The notes below the pieces were generated by a model. It did no database searches and was not told the DNA's origin. It worked only from the letters and a program-made list of their open reading frames with translations. A stretch of 64,000 nucleotides of DNA from Clostridiales bacterium. GTDB taxonomy: Bacteria; Bacillota; Clostridia; Lachnospirales; Lachnospiraceae. Below are positions 20,242 through 30,042 of the stretch, in pieces. The translations under genes were made by a program, and so were the position numbers. Where the stretch lies: the NCBI GenBank assembly GCA_015655075.1, contig JAATFT010000033.1, positions 1 through 64,000 of the forward strand, read 5' to 3'. Each line of letters begins with the position of its first letter. Position 1 is the stretch's first letter.

Positions 20242-21177
20242 CTATTTTTTTTTCGATGAATTACTAACGGATGCCACTAAAATAAGCACTAAAAACGCTC
20301 CTAAAATAAGTTTCTGAAATCCGGGAGATAAGCGTGCCGCATTCAAGAAGGTAGTCATAAAAGACATCATTAAGGATCCAAGACATACTCCTGCCACATT
20401 GGATTTTCCTCCTGACGCTGCGGTTCCGCCTACAAAGGCCGCTGCAATGGATGGCAGAAAATAGGTAGAGCCCATATCCTGAAATGCTCCTCCGATGAAA
20501 GCACCGCAAAGTACTCCTGCAAGACCACACAGGGCTCCCCCTAAGGTAAATGCCGCAACAATTATAAAATTCACATTAATTCCTGTATACTTTGCCGCAG
20601 TCCTATTTTGTCCCGTGGCATGCAGCTGCTTTCCATATTTCGTCTTATATAAAAGAACGGCAAGCAAAAGAGCTACAATAATACAAATTACCGTCAGCAT
20701 AGAGAAGCCATGAAAATTACTATTGATAAATGATACAAATTCTGAATTAGGCAACGTTTTCATTTTAGGGGCCGCCAGCAAAACAACGGTAAATATAATG
20801 TAACCCGTGGCCAATGTAGTAATCATCGCCGGAACCTTCAAGTAAATGTTAATCACTCCGTTTGCAAGGCCGCACAGTGCACCGACCAAAACTGCCGCTG
20901 CCAGTCCAAGCAAAATATTTGTATTCATCAGGTGGCTGGATACATACGCACACAAAGTTAAAATATAGGTTTGAGACAAATCAATGGCACCATCTCCTCC
21001 TGTAACTACAATCATTTGAGCCAAGGCAAGAAGCAAAGCAAATGTCGCCAGCTTGCTGCTGGAAAATAATAGGTTCATACCGAATTTTCCTGAAACTATA
21101 CCAATTAAACCCCATAATAGAACAGAACCTAAAAGCGGCCAGATAAATTCATATTGATTTAACGCCTTTTTAATCAT
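20242..21177 (-). CDS. ABC sugar-type transporter permease (RbsC-like)
   Basis: ALAQMIVVTGGDGAIDLSQ, YGKQLHATGQNRTAAKYTGINV; start overlaps the upstream stop (ATGA). Confidence 0.88.
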   Translation of the reverse strand: MIKKALNQYEFIWPLLGSVLLWGLIGIVSGKFGMNLLFSSSKLATFALLLALAQMIVVTGGDGAIDLSQTYILTLCAYVSSHLMNTNILLGLAAAVLVGALCGLANGVINIYLKVPAMITTLATGYIIFTVVLLAAPKMKTLPNSEFVSFINSNFHGFSMLTVICIIVALLLAVLLYKTKYGKQLHATGQNRTAAKYTGINVNFIIVAAFTLGGALCGLAGVLCGAFIGGAFQDMGSTYFLPSIAAAFVGGTAASGGKSNVAGVCLGSLMMSFMTTFLNAARLSPGFQKLILGAFLVLILVASVSNSSKKK

Positions 21178-23651
21178 TTCGCACCCTCCTTTTTATGGGA
21201 TATTAATTTAATCGCCAAAACAAAGATTAAAATAAATCCGGTCACAGCTGTTTGAAAATTCGAATCCACTCTTAACGAGGTGAGCAGGGTCGTTATAAAG
21301 GACATGGCGATTGCTCCCGCTGCAACGCCTGCCGGCGTTACAAGACCTCCTGCCATCTCGCATCCGCCAAGAATAATGGTAGCAATACTTAACATACAAT
21401 AGGAGACGGCAGCATTTGCGTCTGCACCAAGACATACCGCAGTGAAAGACATCCCTGCAAAAATTACCATAACCGCTGAAATAGCATAATTAGTCATTTT
21501 GGCTCTTAAATAGGACCAGCCGGAGCGTTCTACTGCAATAGGGTTATTTCCGATTCCCCGAAGTATCATCCCGTATTTTGCCCGATATAAAATATACCAG
21601 GAGACAGCTGCCGCTATTATCAAAATTATGATCGGCATAGGAATAACCGGAAACTTAAATTTATAAATTGCATTTAACCATTCGGGAGAATATCCTCCTG
21701 GAGTCGGAGCAAAAATCAGAGCAAAACCAAGCCATATAAATTGTGCTCCCAGGGTAACTACAATGGCAGGAATGTTTCTTACATGCACCAACGCTCCCAT
21801 AAGAGAATAAGCGGCTATAAAAATAAGCAGTGCCATAATTCCAAATATCGGATTGCTTGTTAGTACAACTGCCACCAGTACATTAATCAGACCAATGGAA
21901 TATCCGTTTCCCATATCAATATCTCCGGAGACGACAATAAACATTTGTCCAAGTGCAGCAAAAACAAGGGGAACCGCCGACCCCATCAGCATACGAAGTC
22001 CTGAATAAGACAATATGTTAGGATTCATATATGCATTAACTAAAATCATGATCAGCATGGTTGCGACAGGCAGCATAGCTCTGGAGCCCGTAACAGCCGA
22101 TAACCAATTATGTTTTTTATTATGATTTGTCTGTTTCTTATGTACGACTTCTTTAAAGGAGGCTTTCACAATATTAGCTACGGTAATTTCCAGGGCATTA
22201 AGCTCCTCTGTAATTTCGCCTTTATGCATGATATAGGCCCGGTCACATATTTCAATCTCTGCGTCCTCCGTACTATATAAAAGAAAAGATTTCCCTTCTT
22301 TTTTTGCTTCCTCCAAAAGTCCGTAAATTTCTTGTTTCGTTCCGATATCAACTCCTGCAGTAGGATCATTTAATATAATGAAATCCGCTCCTGATACAAT
22401 TCCTCTTGCAATTAAAGCCTTTTGCTGATTTCCTCCGCTTAAAGACATAATCGGGCTATGTATTCCCTCTGCTCTGAATTTCAGCTTATCGTACCAGTGT
22501 TTTGTCAAGTCTTGTGCAATTTTCTTATTTAAAAGAAGTCCTTTTTTTACTTGATCCAGATTCGAAATCAAGATGTTGTTGTGAATATCCCAAAGGGGAA
22601 AGACCCCTGCCTTTGCACGATCCCCGCTTACATAAGCTACCGTTGAATTAAGTTTAATTCCATTTTTACTTGACTTCTCCATGCGCTTTCTGGCTTCGAA
22701 AATAGCATTAAGAAGTTGTGTCTGTCCCGAACCAACAAGACCGGAAAGCCCTACAATTTCTCCCTTCTTTACTTCCATGTCAATGTTGTAGAGGGATTTT
22801 GTAGTCAAATTTTTAATATCCAGAATTATTTCATTGGATTTTTTTTGAATACTTTCCTTATCGCTTTTATTGCTCTTATTTTCTCCTCCAAGCATTTGTA
22901 TCAATTCCTGTGTCTGTATTTCATCCGGAATACATTCTCCCATATTCTGCCCGTTTCTCATCAGCACAATGCGGTCTGATACTTCTTTGATTTCATCCAG
23001 TTTATGAGAAATATAAATAACCGCAATTCCTTTATTACTCAATTCTTTTACTGCTTTTTGAAGCTGGCGGGCTTTATCCGTAGATAATGCGGAGGTAGGC
23101 TCATCTAAAATCAATATCTTTAGATTTTCCATCATTAGAGTCTTGCATGTTTCTACAATTTGTTTTTCAGCCAATGTTAATTTTTCTACTGCCATCATCA
23201 CATCTATATTATTATTGGGAAAGTATTGCTCTAATAAATCCTTTGCCTCTTTTTTTGCTTTCTTTCTCCAGTATCGTTTGCTTAACAAGCCATGGTCAAT
23301 ATTTAACATAGCAAAATTCTCATAGACACTCAGATTACTGCATAAGGATAAATCCTGATAGGCACATGAAATCCCTATTTCCTTTGCTTCCTTTGTTGTA
23401 TATCTGGAAAGTTCCTGACTCCTTACCTTGATCTGTCCGCCGGTCGGTGGTAAAATACCTGTAATGATCTTCATCAATGTAGATTTTCCTGCACCGTTTG
23501 AACCGACAAGACCGATTACCTCGCCTTCGTAAATATCTAAATGAACTTTTTGAAGTGCCTTCGTAACACCGAAAAACTTATCTATTTCAACTAACTCCAT
23601 ATATGGAGATTGTTCTTGCTTTCTTTTCACACCATCACACTCCTTTTTCAT
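21174..23651 (-). CDS. Fused sugar-type ABC transporter: tandem ATPase (RbsA-like) plus C-terminal permease (RbsC-like), 825 aa
   Basis: VGLVGSNGAGKSTLMKIITG, ILILDEPTSALS, MSLSGGNQQKALIARG, then RAMLPVATMLIMILVNAYMNPN...FIVVSGDIDMGNGYSIGLINVLVA permease region in the same ORF. Confidence 0.9.
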   Translation of the reverse strand: MKKECDGVKRKQEQSPYMELVEIDKFFGVTKALQKVHLDIYEGEVIGLVGSNGAGKSTLMKIITGILPPTGGQIKVRSQELSRYTTKEAKEIGISCAYQDLSLCSNLSVYENFAMLNIDHGLLSKRYWRKKAKKEAKDLLEQYFPNNNIDVMMAVEKLTLAEKQIVETCKTLMMENLKILILDEPTSALSTDKARQLQKAVKELSNKGIAVIYISHKLDEIKEVSDRIVLMRNGQNMGECIPDEIQTQELIQMLGGENKSNKSDKESIQKKSNEIILDIKNLTTKSLYNIDMEVKKGEIVGLSGLVGSGQTQLLNAIFEARKRMEKSSKNGIKLNSTVAYVSGDRAKAGVFPLWDIHNNILISNLDQVKKGLLLNKKIAQDLTKHWYDKLKFRAEGIHSPIMSLSGGNQQKALIARGIVSGADFIILNDPTAGVDIGTKQEIYGLLEEAKKEGKSFLLYSTEDAEIEICDRAYIMHKGEITEELNALEITVANIVKASFKEVVHKKQTNHNKKHNWLSAVTGSRAMLPVATMLIMILVNAYMNPNILSYSGLRMLMGSAVPLVFAALGQMFIVVSGDIDMGNGYSIGLINVLVAVVLTSNPIFGIMALLIFIAAYSLMGALVHVRNIPAIVVTLGAQFIWLGFALIFAPTPGGYSPEWLNAIYKFKFPVIPMPIIILIIAAAVSWYILYRAKYGMILRGIGNNPIAVERSGWSYLRAKMTNYAISAVMVIFAGMSFTAVCLGADANAAVSYCMLSIATIILGGCEMAGGLVTPAGVAAGAIAMSFITTLLTSLRVDSNFQTAVTGFILIFVLAIKLISHKKEGAK

Positions 23652-24393
23652 TCGATTCTACAAATGCCGCAATACGAATCGGAGAGCCTGAGCCTCCTTT
23701 AAATTTATTGGCTAAACCGATTATATAAATAATAGGCGGTAATTTTTTTAAATTGCACATATTTTCAATAATCGGTATATTATTTCCTAATAAAATCTCA
23801 TGACACACATATTCATCTACGCCGAATGCATCCAGAGATAATGTATCGCACCCTACTGCCGAAACCTTTTTATCCAGAAAATATTGTGCAGCTTCCTTGG
23901 ATACTCCCGGCCAATCAGTCAGAAAATCAGCCCCTTCTTTACCCAGGGCATATTTTTCTTCCCATCCAAAGCGTATTATGACGATATCTCCCTTTTGGAT
24001 CTCACCATTCTTTTTTTCGAACTCTTTTACCTGTTCCAATGTTAATACATCTTTTTTAGCAACATTATCGGCATTGATTACCATACCTCTTCCCATCACG
24101 GAAGTAATGTCTAATTCATCTATTCCTTTTGCGCCCTTCACAAAATGCTTAGGGGCATCTATATGTGTTCCCGAATGTTCCCCCAGACTAATCATGCGAT
24201 GCATGGAAGCTCCACCCTGATCGTATGTTTCATACACAATTGTTCCGTATCTGGGATGCGTCGGCCATACCGGCATATTTTCTTCCAATGTGTAGCTTAA
24301 ATCAATAATTTGTAAATCTTTTCTTAGCTGTTCCATCATAATAATAAATTGATTATTCATTGATATCACGCCATCTATGATGCTTTGCATCAT
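23635..24393 (-). CDS. Cyclase family protein (kynurenine formamidase-like fold)
   Basis: IDLSYTLEENMPVWPTHPRY, LGEHSGTHIDAPKHF. Confidence 0.88.
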   Translation of the reverse strand: MMQSIIDGVISMNNQFIIMMEQLRKDLQIIDLSYTLEENMPVWPTHPRYGTIVYETYDQGGASMHRMISLGEHSGTHIDAPKHFVKGAKGIDELDITSVMGRGMVINADNVAKKDVLTLEQVKEFEKKNGEIQKGDIVIIRFGWEEKYALGKEGADFLTDWPGVSKEAAQYFLDKKVSAVGCDTLSLDAFGVDEYVCHEILLGNNIPIIENMCNLKKLPPIIYIIGLANKFKGGSGSPIRIAAFVESNEKGV

Positions 24394-24512
24394 TTTCCTT
24401 TCCTAAAATACCTATTCATATATTATCTTTATTTTGTTTTCCGGCATCCTGATTTTTTAGTTACCAGCTAAGCCGCCGCCTTATACAAACGGCGGCTTTA
24501 ATAAAAACAGGT

Positions 24513-25619
24513 TTATTGATATAGATTTTCTCTAATCCAATCTCTGTCATAGGTAGGACAGGAAATATCCTCGTCTGCTACATCTGCATAATCTCCTACC
24601 TGCTCTGCCGTAACGATACCGAAAGGATGAGTCATGTCTTTTGGTACATCCATTCCATTTAAAATATCAACTGCAACATAGACTCCGGAAGCTCCAATCC
24701 ACGGATTAGAAGATACGGATATGGTGTCATATCCTTTTGGTGCATCATTTGCCCACCATTTTAAAAAGTATCCTCTGTTATCACCGCCAATTACAGGCAA
24801 ATCAAGTCCCGCTGATTCAAACGCCTGTACTGCTGCATAGGAATCTCCTCCTTGTGTTACAACACCGTCCACCTTATCTAATGTAGGCAATACGGAGGCC
24901 AATTCGGATTGTGCCTTAGAGCCTGTCCAGTCTGTATAGATCTCTGCAACTACATTGATATCAGGATATTTTTCAAGTACCTCCATTACACCCTGATGAG
25001 CAATTTCATCAAACTGGGAGCCTGCCGTTCCACGTAGTTCAATCAGATTACCTTTACCGCCCATAGCTTTAGCCACATACTCTGTTAATGCACTCATTTG
25101 CGATATCGTATCAAAATTAATTTGATAGCAAAGATCTGCTGTAGAATCGACTGGTCCGTCATTAATTATGATACAAGGAATTCCTGCCTCAGAAGCCTCC
25201 TCAATCGCACCGTTTAAAGCAGTGGCAGAACCCGGATCGATGATAATGGCATCCACACCCTGAGTAATGAAATTCTGGATTTGCTGAACCTGGGTAGAAT
25301 TATTCTGGTTTGCTTCTGCTATAATGAAATCACTGACTTCTCCTGATGCCTTTAATTCTTCTACTGTTTCATTCATGTACTTTTCCATTGCCTGACGATA
25401 GGTATTTCCGTTATAGGAATTAGTAAATCCTATTACATAGCTTTTGCCTGACTCTGCAGTATCCGAAACCTCACTTTCGCTGCTTTGGGTATCCTCGCTC
25501 ACCGTTGATGTGTTGTCTGTCACAGAGGAATCTTCTGAACTCTTGCTGCCGCACCCGGCCATAGAAGCAACCATAGTCAAAACCACAAGTGCTGAAATTA
25601 ATTTTTTTCCCTTTTTCAT
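24513..25619 (-). CDS. Sugar-type ABC transporter substrate-binding lipoprotein
   Basis: Lipobox VASMAGCGSK; IGFTNSYNGNTYRQAMEKYMNE, ITQGVDAIIIDPGSATALNGAIEEASEAGIPCIIIND. Confidence 0.92.
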   Translation of the reverse strand: MKKGKKLISALVVLTMVASMAGCGSKSSEDSSVTDNTSTVSEDTQSSESEVSDTAESGKSYVIGFTNSYNGNTYRQAMEKYMNETVEELKASGEVSDFIIAEANQNNSTQVQQIQNFITQGVDAIIIDPGSATALNGAIEEASEAGIPCIIINDGPVDSTADLCYQINFDTISQMSALTEYVAKAMGGKGNLIELRGTAGSQFDEIAHQGVMEVLEKYPDINVVAEIYTDWTGSKAQSELASVLPTLDKVDGVVTQGGDSYAAVQAFESAGLDLPVIGGDNRGYFLKWWANDAPKGYDTISVSSNPWIGASGVYVAVDILNGMDVPKDMTHPFGIVTAEQVGDYADVADEDISCPTYDRDWIRENLYQ

Positions 25620-26080
25620 CCTTTTCTTTTCTCCTTTTCTCCTTTTGTTTTATTAAAATACCATGATTATGGTATCTCAATCGTTAATTTCTATATTTTA
25701 TTTTTCTATACATGTTTTTTTATATACAAATTCATGCTAATATACTAGCATACTATTATATCTTTGTCTATATTATTGCATTTTATTTTTAAAATTTTAA
25801 TAATTATATTTAATTTATATATTTTTTCATTTCTTATCGGCAAATTTCTTCATTTATCCACATATTTCTCTGCATGACAGTAACTTGCTGTGGAGTAATT
25901 CGACTTAAAGGTATTTTGGCACGCAGTGCCTTTTTAATTTATAGGAATTTCGGATAACTTTCTATAAGTCAAAAAAAGAACAAAGTATTTATTTTCAAAT
26001 ACTCTGTTCTTATAGTTTTAAAATATTAATATCTTAACTAAATAATATTGTTTTATCGGCTTCCTATCTGTTTTTCATTA

Positions 26081-26506
26081 TCAATATGCAGTTTTCAATG
26101 CCTTGGCTAACACAACCGGATCCTTCTTAAATGGTGTAACCGGACATATCTTAGCGGTTGGCAATCCTAGAATGTGTTTGAAAAATGCTTGTGCCGGGCT
26201 GGATGCTCCACTTTGTGGGAGGCAAGGAGCGATTTTGGGTGCGTAGTGGTGCTACGCTCCCAAAATTGCGACGCAGAATACCGCAAAGTGGGGCGGTCAG
26301 AGCGGTGCAATGATTTTTCAAACACGCTTTAGAAGCTTATATACTGCGATCCTTGCAGCCCTTACGGAATACTCTTCTGTAAATACCATATCCTCCGGGA
26401 TTTCAACAAATTGACTGATCATAGCAAAGTTGGTTGAGTTTTCCGGCGCTACCTGTGGCTTGTCTGTCATTTTTCTAGGCTGGAATTGTGCGTCGGTGTA
26501 TGGCAT
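26081..26506 (-). pseudogene. C-terminal fragment of oleate hydratase, interrupted by repeat element A copy 1
   Basis: Minus strand MPYTDAQFQPRKMTDKPQVAPENSTNFAMISQFVEIPEDMVFTEEYSVRAARIAVYKLL [insert 26171-26329] LGLPTAKICPVTPFKKDPVVLAKALKTAY*. Confidence 0.8.
26171..26329. mobile_element. MITE-like element A, copy 1 (about 159 bp), flanked by TAG direct repeats
   Basis: Terminal inverted repeats GTGTTTGAAAAAT.../...ATTTTTCAAACAC; internal stems CCACTTTG/CAAAGTGG, TTTTGGG/CCCAAAA, GCGTAG/CTACGC; splits an oleate-hydratase frame. Confidence 0.8.
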
Positions 26507-26508
26507 TG

Positions 26509-26586
26509 CCTCCCTTGGGAATGCTAATTGGATTTGTTATTGTGTCAGCCGAGCCGGCCGTTCATGTTTTGAATGAACAGGTGAAT
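26509..26586 (+). pseudogene. Small fragment resembling a DUF1538 membrane protein
   Basis: Plus strand PPLGMLIGFVIVSAEPAVHVLNEQVN, no flanking continuation. Confidence 0.5.
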
Positions 26587-27299
26587 CACCCTATACAGGC
26601 ATTGACAAATGCCTTAAAAATATTTAACGCATCTTCACTGGTATAAAATAAATGCTCGGGATGCCATTGTACTCCAAGAAAGAATCTATGCCCGGGAAGA
26701 TAAAGGGCTTCAATCAGGGAATCGGGGGAAACTCCGGCTGTTTTTAAAGAGGGGGCCAAATCCCTGACCGCCTGGTGATGAAAGCTGTTTACCTTAATAG
26801 ATTCTTTTGATAAAATACGGGAAAGCAAAGTTTCTTCCTTAATGATGACACTATGGGTTAAGACGGAATTGCCGGATTGCTGGGAATGGGCCAGGGGTAA
26901 CTTAGAGGAAAACTGGGCGGGTATATCCTGATATAAAGTACCCCCTAAAAATACATTTAAAACCTGAATACCCCGGCAGATTCCCAGAATGGGCTTATTG
27001 GATTCCATGGCGATCTGAAATAAATTTTCCTCCATTTTATCTCTTACCGGAACAACGACTCCGCACTGCCTTATGGTTTCTTCCCCAAAACGGAAGGGAT
27101 CAATATCGGGTCCTCCGGTAAATAAAAATCCGTCGCATACATCGGCCGCTGTTTTTAATTCTTCCTTTGTGGCCTGTAAAGGCAGTAATACGGGAACACC
27201 GCCTGCAGCCCGGACGGCTTCCGGATAATTGGGGCCAATCCATACCCTGTTTTTTTCATAGTCATACTGGGGAGTTAAGCCTATAATTGGTTTTCTCAT
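26586..27299 (-). CDS. Gamma-glutamyl-gamma-aminobutyrate hydrolase family protein (class I glutamine amidotransferase-like)
   Basis: PIIGLTPQYDY, LFTGGPDIDPFRFGEE, PILGICRGIQVLNVFLGGTLYQDI, GVQWHPEHL. Confidence 0.93.
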   Translation of the reverse strand: MRKPIIGLTPQYDYEKNRVWIGPNYPEAVRAAGGVPVLLPLQATKEELKTAADVCDGFLFTGGPDIDPFRFGEETIRQCGVVVPVRDKMEENLFQIAMESNKPILGICRGIQVLNVFLGGTLYQDIPAQFSSKLPLAHSQQSGNSVLTHSVIIKEETLLSRILSKESIKVNSFHHQAVRDLAPSLKTAGVSPDSLIEALYLPGHRFFLGVQWHPEHLFYTSEDALNIFKAFVNACIG

Positions 27300-27315
27300 G
27301 ACATCACACTCTTTC

Positions 27316-28206
27316 TTATACTATATCTATAGTATATGCCGCTTCAAACTGTTTGCCGGCTTTTAAATGATTTCCCCACTCTTTTTCTTCAAAGCTTCCG
27401 TTAAAGTCACTGCTGTCGCAGCGGCCGTACCAGGGTTCAATACAGATAAAAGGGGCGTTTTTGCCTGCCGGTGACCACAGTCCGAATAAAGGAGCATCAA
27501 AATGAACCGTTACATAAGGGATTTTCTTAGAATCAGCGAGGGAAACCGAATGGGACTGATTATTTTCTATAATAAGGGCATCCTGATCAAAAAGGTGGGG
27601 ATCTATTTTAAGAAAACCGTTCTCCGTATTCAGTACAGCCTGTTCCGAATATGGTTTCTTAACCGCTAACCCTTTATTGTTAACCAGAAGGTAGTGAATA
27701 GGAGCGTCATTATCAAAGAAAATATAATAATCGCTTTGGCTTTGGCCTTCTATAAGAGGGCACATAAATGCGGGATGGGCGCCAATGGAAAAAAACATGT
27801 CACCAAGACCTTGATTGATAACCTTCCACATAACGGTAATCCTTCTGTGTGTCAGCCGATAACCGATTTCCAAAGCAAATTCAAACGGATATACTTTTAA
27901 GGTTTCTTTCGTCCAATTAAGGCGAAACCAAATTTCAGAATCCGTATTACGAAGCGGGGTAAATTCCAGATCTCTGGCAAAACCATGCTGAGGTAAAGAA
28001 TATACTTTGCCGCGGTAATGATAGCTTTGATTTTTAAGGCTTCCCACAACAGGGAAAAGTACCGGCGAACGGCGTTTCCAATAAGCGGGATCTCCCTTCC
28101 ACAGATATTCTCTGTTTGCAGCATTATCCGTAATTCCGGTTAGCTCCGCACCAAAGCTGCTGATTTTAAGAGTGAGATCGTTGTTTTTTAATATTTGAAC
28201 AGACAT
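27316..28206 (-). CDS. Aldose 1-epimerase family protein
   Basis: GAELTGITDNAANREYLWKGDPAYWKRRSPVLFPVVGSLKNQSYHYRGKVYSLPQHGFARD, FSIGAHPAFMCP. Confidence 0.92.
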   Translation of the reverse strand: MSVQILKNNDLTLKISSFGAELTGITDNAANREYLWKGDPAYWKRRSPVLFPVVGSLKNQSYHYRGKVYSLPQHGFARDLEFTPLRNTDSEIWFRLNWTKETLKVYPFEFALEIGYRLTHRRITVMWKVINQGLGDMFFSIGAHPAFMCPLIEGQSQSDYYIFFDNDAPIHYLLVNNKGLAVKKPYSEQAVLNTENGFLKIDPHLFDQDALIIENNQSHSVSLADSKKIPYVTVHFDAPLFGLWSPAGKNAPFICIEPWYGRCDSSDFNGSFEEKEWGNHLKAGKQFEAAYTIDIV

Positions 28207-28360
28207 AATACCTCCTGATTTCTGCTGAAATTCCCGTCTTGCTGAAAATTTTTCAGAGTCTATTTTTGAATATTTTTTTTATAATTACGCATATTGTAAC
28301 ATGAGATTAATTTATTTTCCATCCCTGTTTATCATCAATCATCAATATAATGAAGCAGTC

Positions 28361-28408
28361 GTTACTATTCACAGATCTGCTGATTTTTGCAGAGCTGTGA
28401 ATAGTAAC
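28361..28408. repeat. Long inverted repeat GTTACTATTCACAGATCTGC / GCAGAGCTGTGAATAGTAAC
   Basis: 20-nt arms with a 2-nt internal mismatch, 8-nt loop, no following T-run. Confidence 0.7.
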
Positions 28409-28558
28409 AAGCAGCCCAATAATTATGTGCCCCAAGTTTTTCCAAAAGTTACCGCCGACAGGTCACTCTTGCCAAATACAATAAGCTTCTGCTATAATGA
28501 TGATACAGAGCTATAATGATGAAACAGAAATAGTGATACTATAACCCGGAGGTATAGA

Positions 28559-29092
28559 ATGCTTCAAAGATTTTATCCAGATGAATGTGCGGATTCCGCC
28601 TATGACATTAATTACAAAGCCCTCTACGAGCAGGGTTACCGGGGGCTGCTTTTTGATATCGATAATACTTTAGTAGAGCATGATGCGGATGCAGATGAAA
28701 GAGCTAAAAAGCTAATGGAAAAGTTAAAACAAATAGGATTTCAAATCTGTCTGATTTCCAATAATAGAGAGGAACGGGTAAAGCGGTTTAACAAGGACAT
28801 ACAGGTTAAGTATATTTATAAGGCCAATAAACCGGCCGTAAAAATTTATTATAAAGCGGTACAAATGATGAAAACAAAAATATCTGCGGTGGTTTTTATC
28901 GGCGACCAGTTATTTACGGATATATATGGCGCCAAACGTGCGGGTATAAAATGTTTTTTTGTAAAACCCATTGGTCAGGAAAAAGAAATACAGATAATAT
29001 TAAAACGGTATTTAGAAAGAATCGTACTATATTTTTACAGAAGACAATATAGGGATAAGCGGTTAAGGCGGAAAAGAGGAATACATGAATAA
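28559..29092 (+). CDS. YqeG family HAD-superfamily phosphatase
   Basis: GLLFDIDNTLVEHDADADERA, ISNNREERVKRF, FIGDQLFTDIYGAKRAG. Confidence 0.9.
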   Translation: MLQRFYPDECADSAYDINYKALYEQGYRGLLFDIDNTLVEHDADADERAKKLMEKLKQIGFQICLISNNREERVKRFNKDIQVKYIYKANKPAVKIYYKAVQMMKTKISAVVFIGDQLFTDIYGAKRAGIKCFFVKPIGQEKEIQIILKRYLERIVLYFYRRQYRDKRLRRKRGIHE

Positions 29093-29630
29093 TATAGTTT
29101 TAATCGGTTTTATGGGTAGCGGTAAAACAAGTGTGGGAATTCGGCTGGCAAAAAAGCTTGCTTTTCGTTTCATGGATACCGACCTGATTATTGAGGAAGG
29201 CTGTAAAAGAACAATCAGCAGTGTTTTTGAGGAAGAAGGAGAAGAATTTTTCCGCGAATTAGAAACAAAAACCATCAGGGATTTTATAGGGAAGCTGAAA
29301 GATACGGTCCTTTCCGTAGGCGGGGGACTTCCTGTACAGACTGGCAACGGAAGACTGTTACGGCAGTTGGGACAGGTTGTTTATCTTAAAACTTCCAGGG
29401 AAACAATAATAAGACGCTTATCCGGCGACGACACCAGACCTTTGCTCTCCGGTGATAATACGGAGGAACAGATTGACGCTTTGTTAAAATTCAGAGCACC
29501 TATTTATGAAGCGGCTGCCCATATAACCGTTATCACGAACGGCAGAAAGTTTGACGAAATAATAGATGAAATTATGATGAGAACAGGAGTTAACCATGAA
29601 GTTATTAGTCATAAACGGACCAAATCTTAA
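29085..29630 (+). CDS. aroK: Shikimate kinase
   Basis: IVLIGFMGSGKTSVGIRLAKKLAFRFMDTDLIIE, VLSVGGGLPV. Confidence 0.94.
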   Translation: MNNIVLIGFMGSGKTSVGIRLAKKLAFRFMDTDLIIEEGCKRTISSVFEEEGEEFFRELETKTIRDFIGKLKDTVLSVGGGLPVQTGNGRLLRQLGQVVYLKTSRETIIRRLSGDDTRPLLSGDNTEEQIDALLKFRAPIYEAAAHITVITNGRKFDEIIDEIMMRTGVNHEVISHKRTKS

Positions 29631-30036
29631 TTTTTTGGGAATCCGGGAAAAATCAATTTACGGTAATCAGGATTTTAAATACCTGCTGTCTTTACTAAGT
29701 GAAAAGGCTGAAAAAGAGAATATTACCATTGACACCTTTCAAAGCAACGGGGAAGGTGAAATTATCGACCGTATTCAGAAAGCATATTTTGACGGAACCC
29801 AGGGGATTATTATAAATCCGGGGGCATTTACTCATTACGGCTATGCGGTAAGAGATGCACTGGCATCCGTGGACATGCCCATAATTGAGGTACATATTTC
29901 CAATGTCCATAAAAGAGAGGAATTTCGGAATGTATCAGTGACTGCTCCCGCATGTACCGGGCAGATAGTGGGCTTGGGGCTTTACGGTTATATTTTGGCA
30001 GTGGATGGGGTTATTAATCTGCTCCGACAGTCTTAA
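29596..30036 (+). CDS. aroQ: Type II 3-dehydroquinate dehydratase
   Basis: LLVINGPNLNFLGIREKSIYG, IINPGAFTHYGYAVRDAL, EVHISNVHKREEFR. Confidence 0.95.
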   Translation: MKLLVINGPNLNFLGIREKSIYGNQDFKYLLSLLSEKAEKENITIDTFQSNGEGEIIDRIQKAYFDGTQGIIINPGAFTHYGYAVRDALASVDMPIIEVHISNVHKREEFRNVSVTAPACTGQIVGLGLYGYILAVDGVINLLRQS

Positions 30037-30042
30037 GACTGG

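Noticed and set aside
28361-28408. Rho-independent terminator
   Set aside because: Strong stem but no T-run on either side consistent with a terminator; kept only as an inverted repeat.
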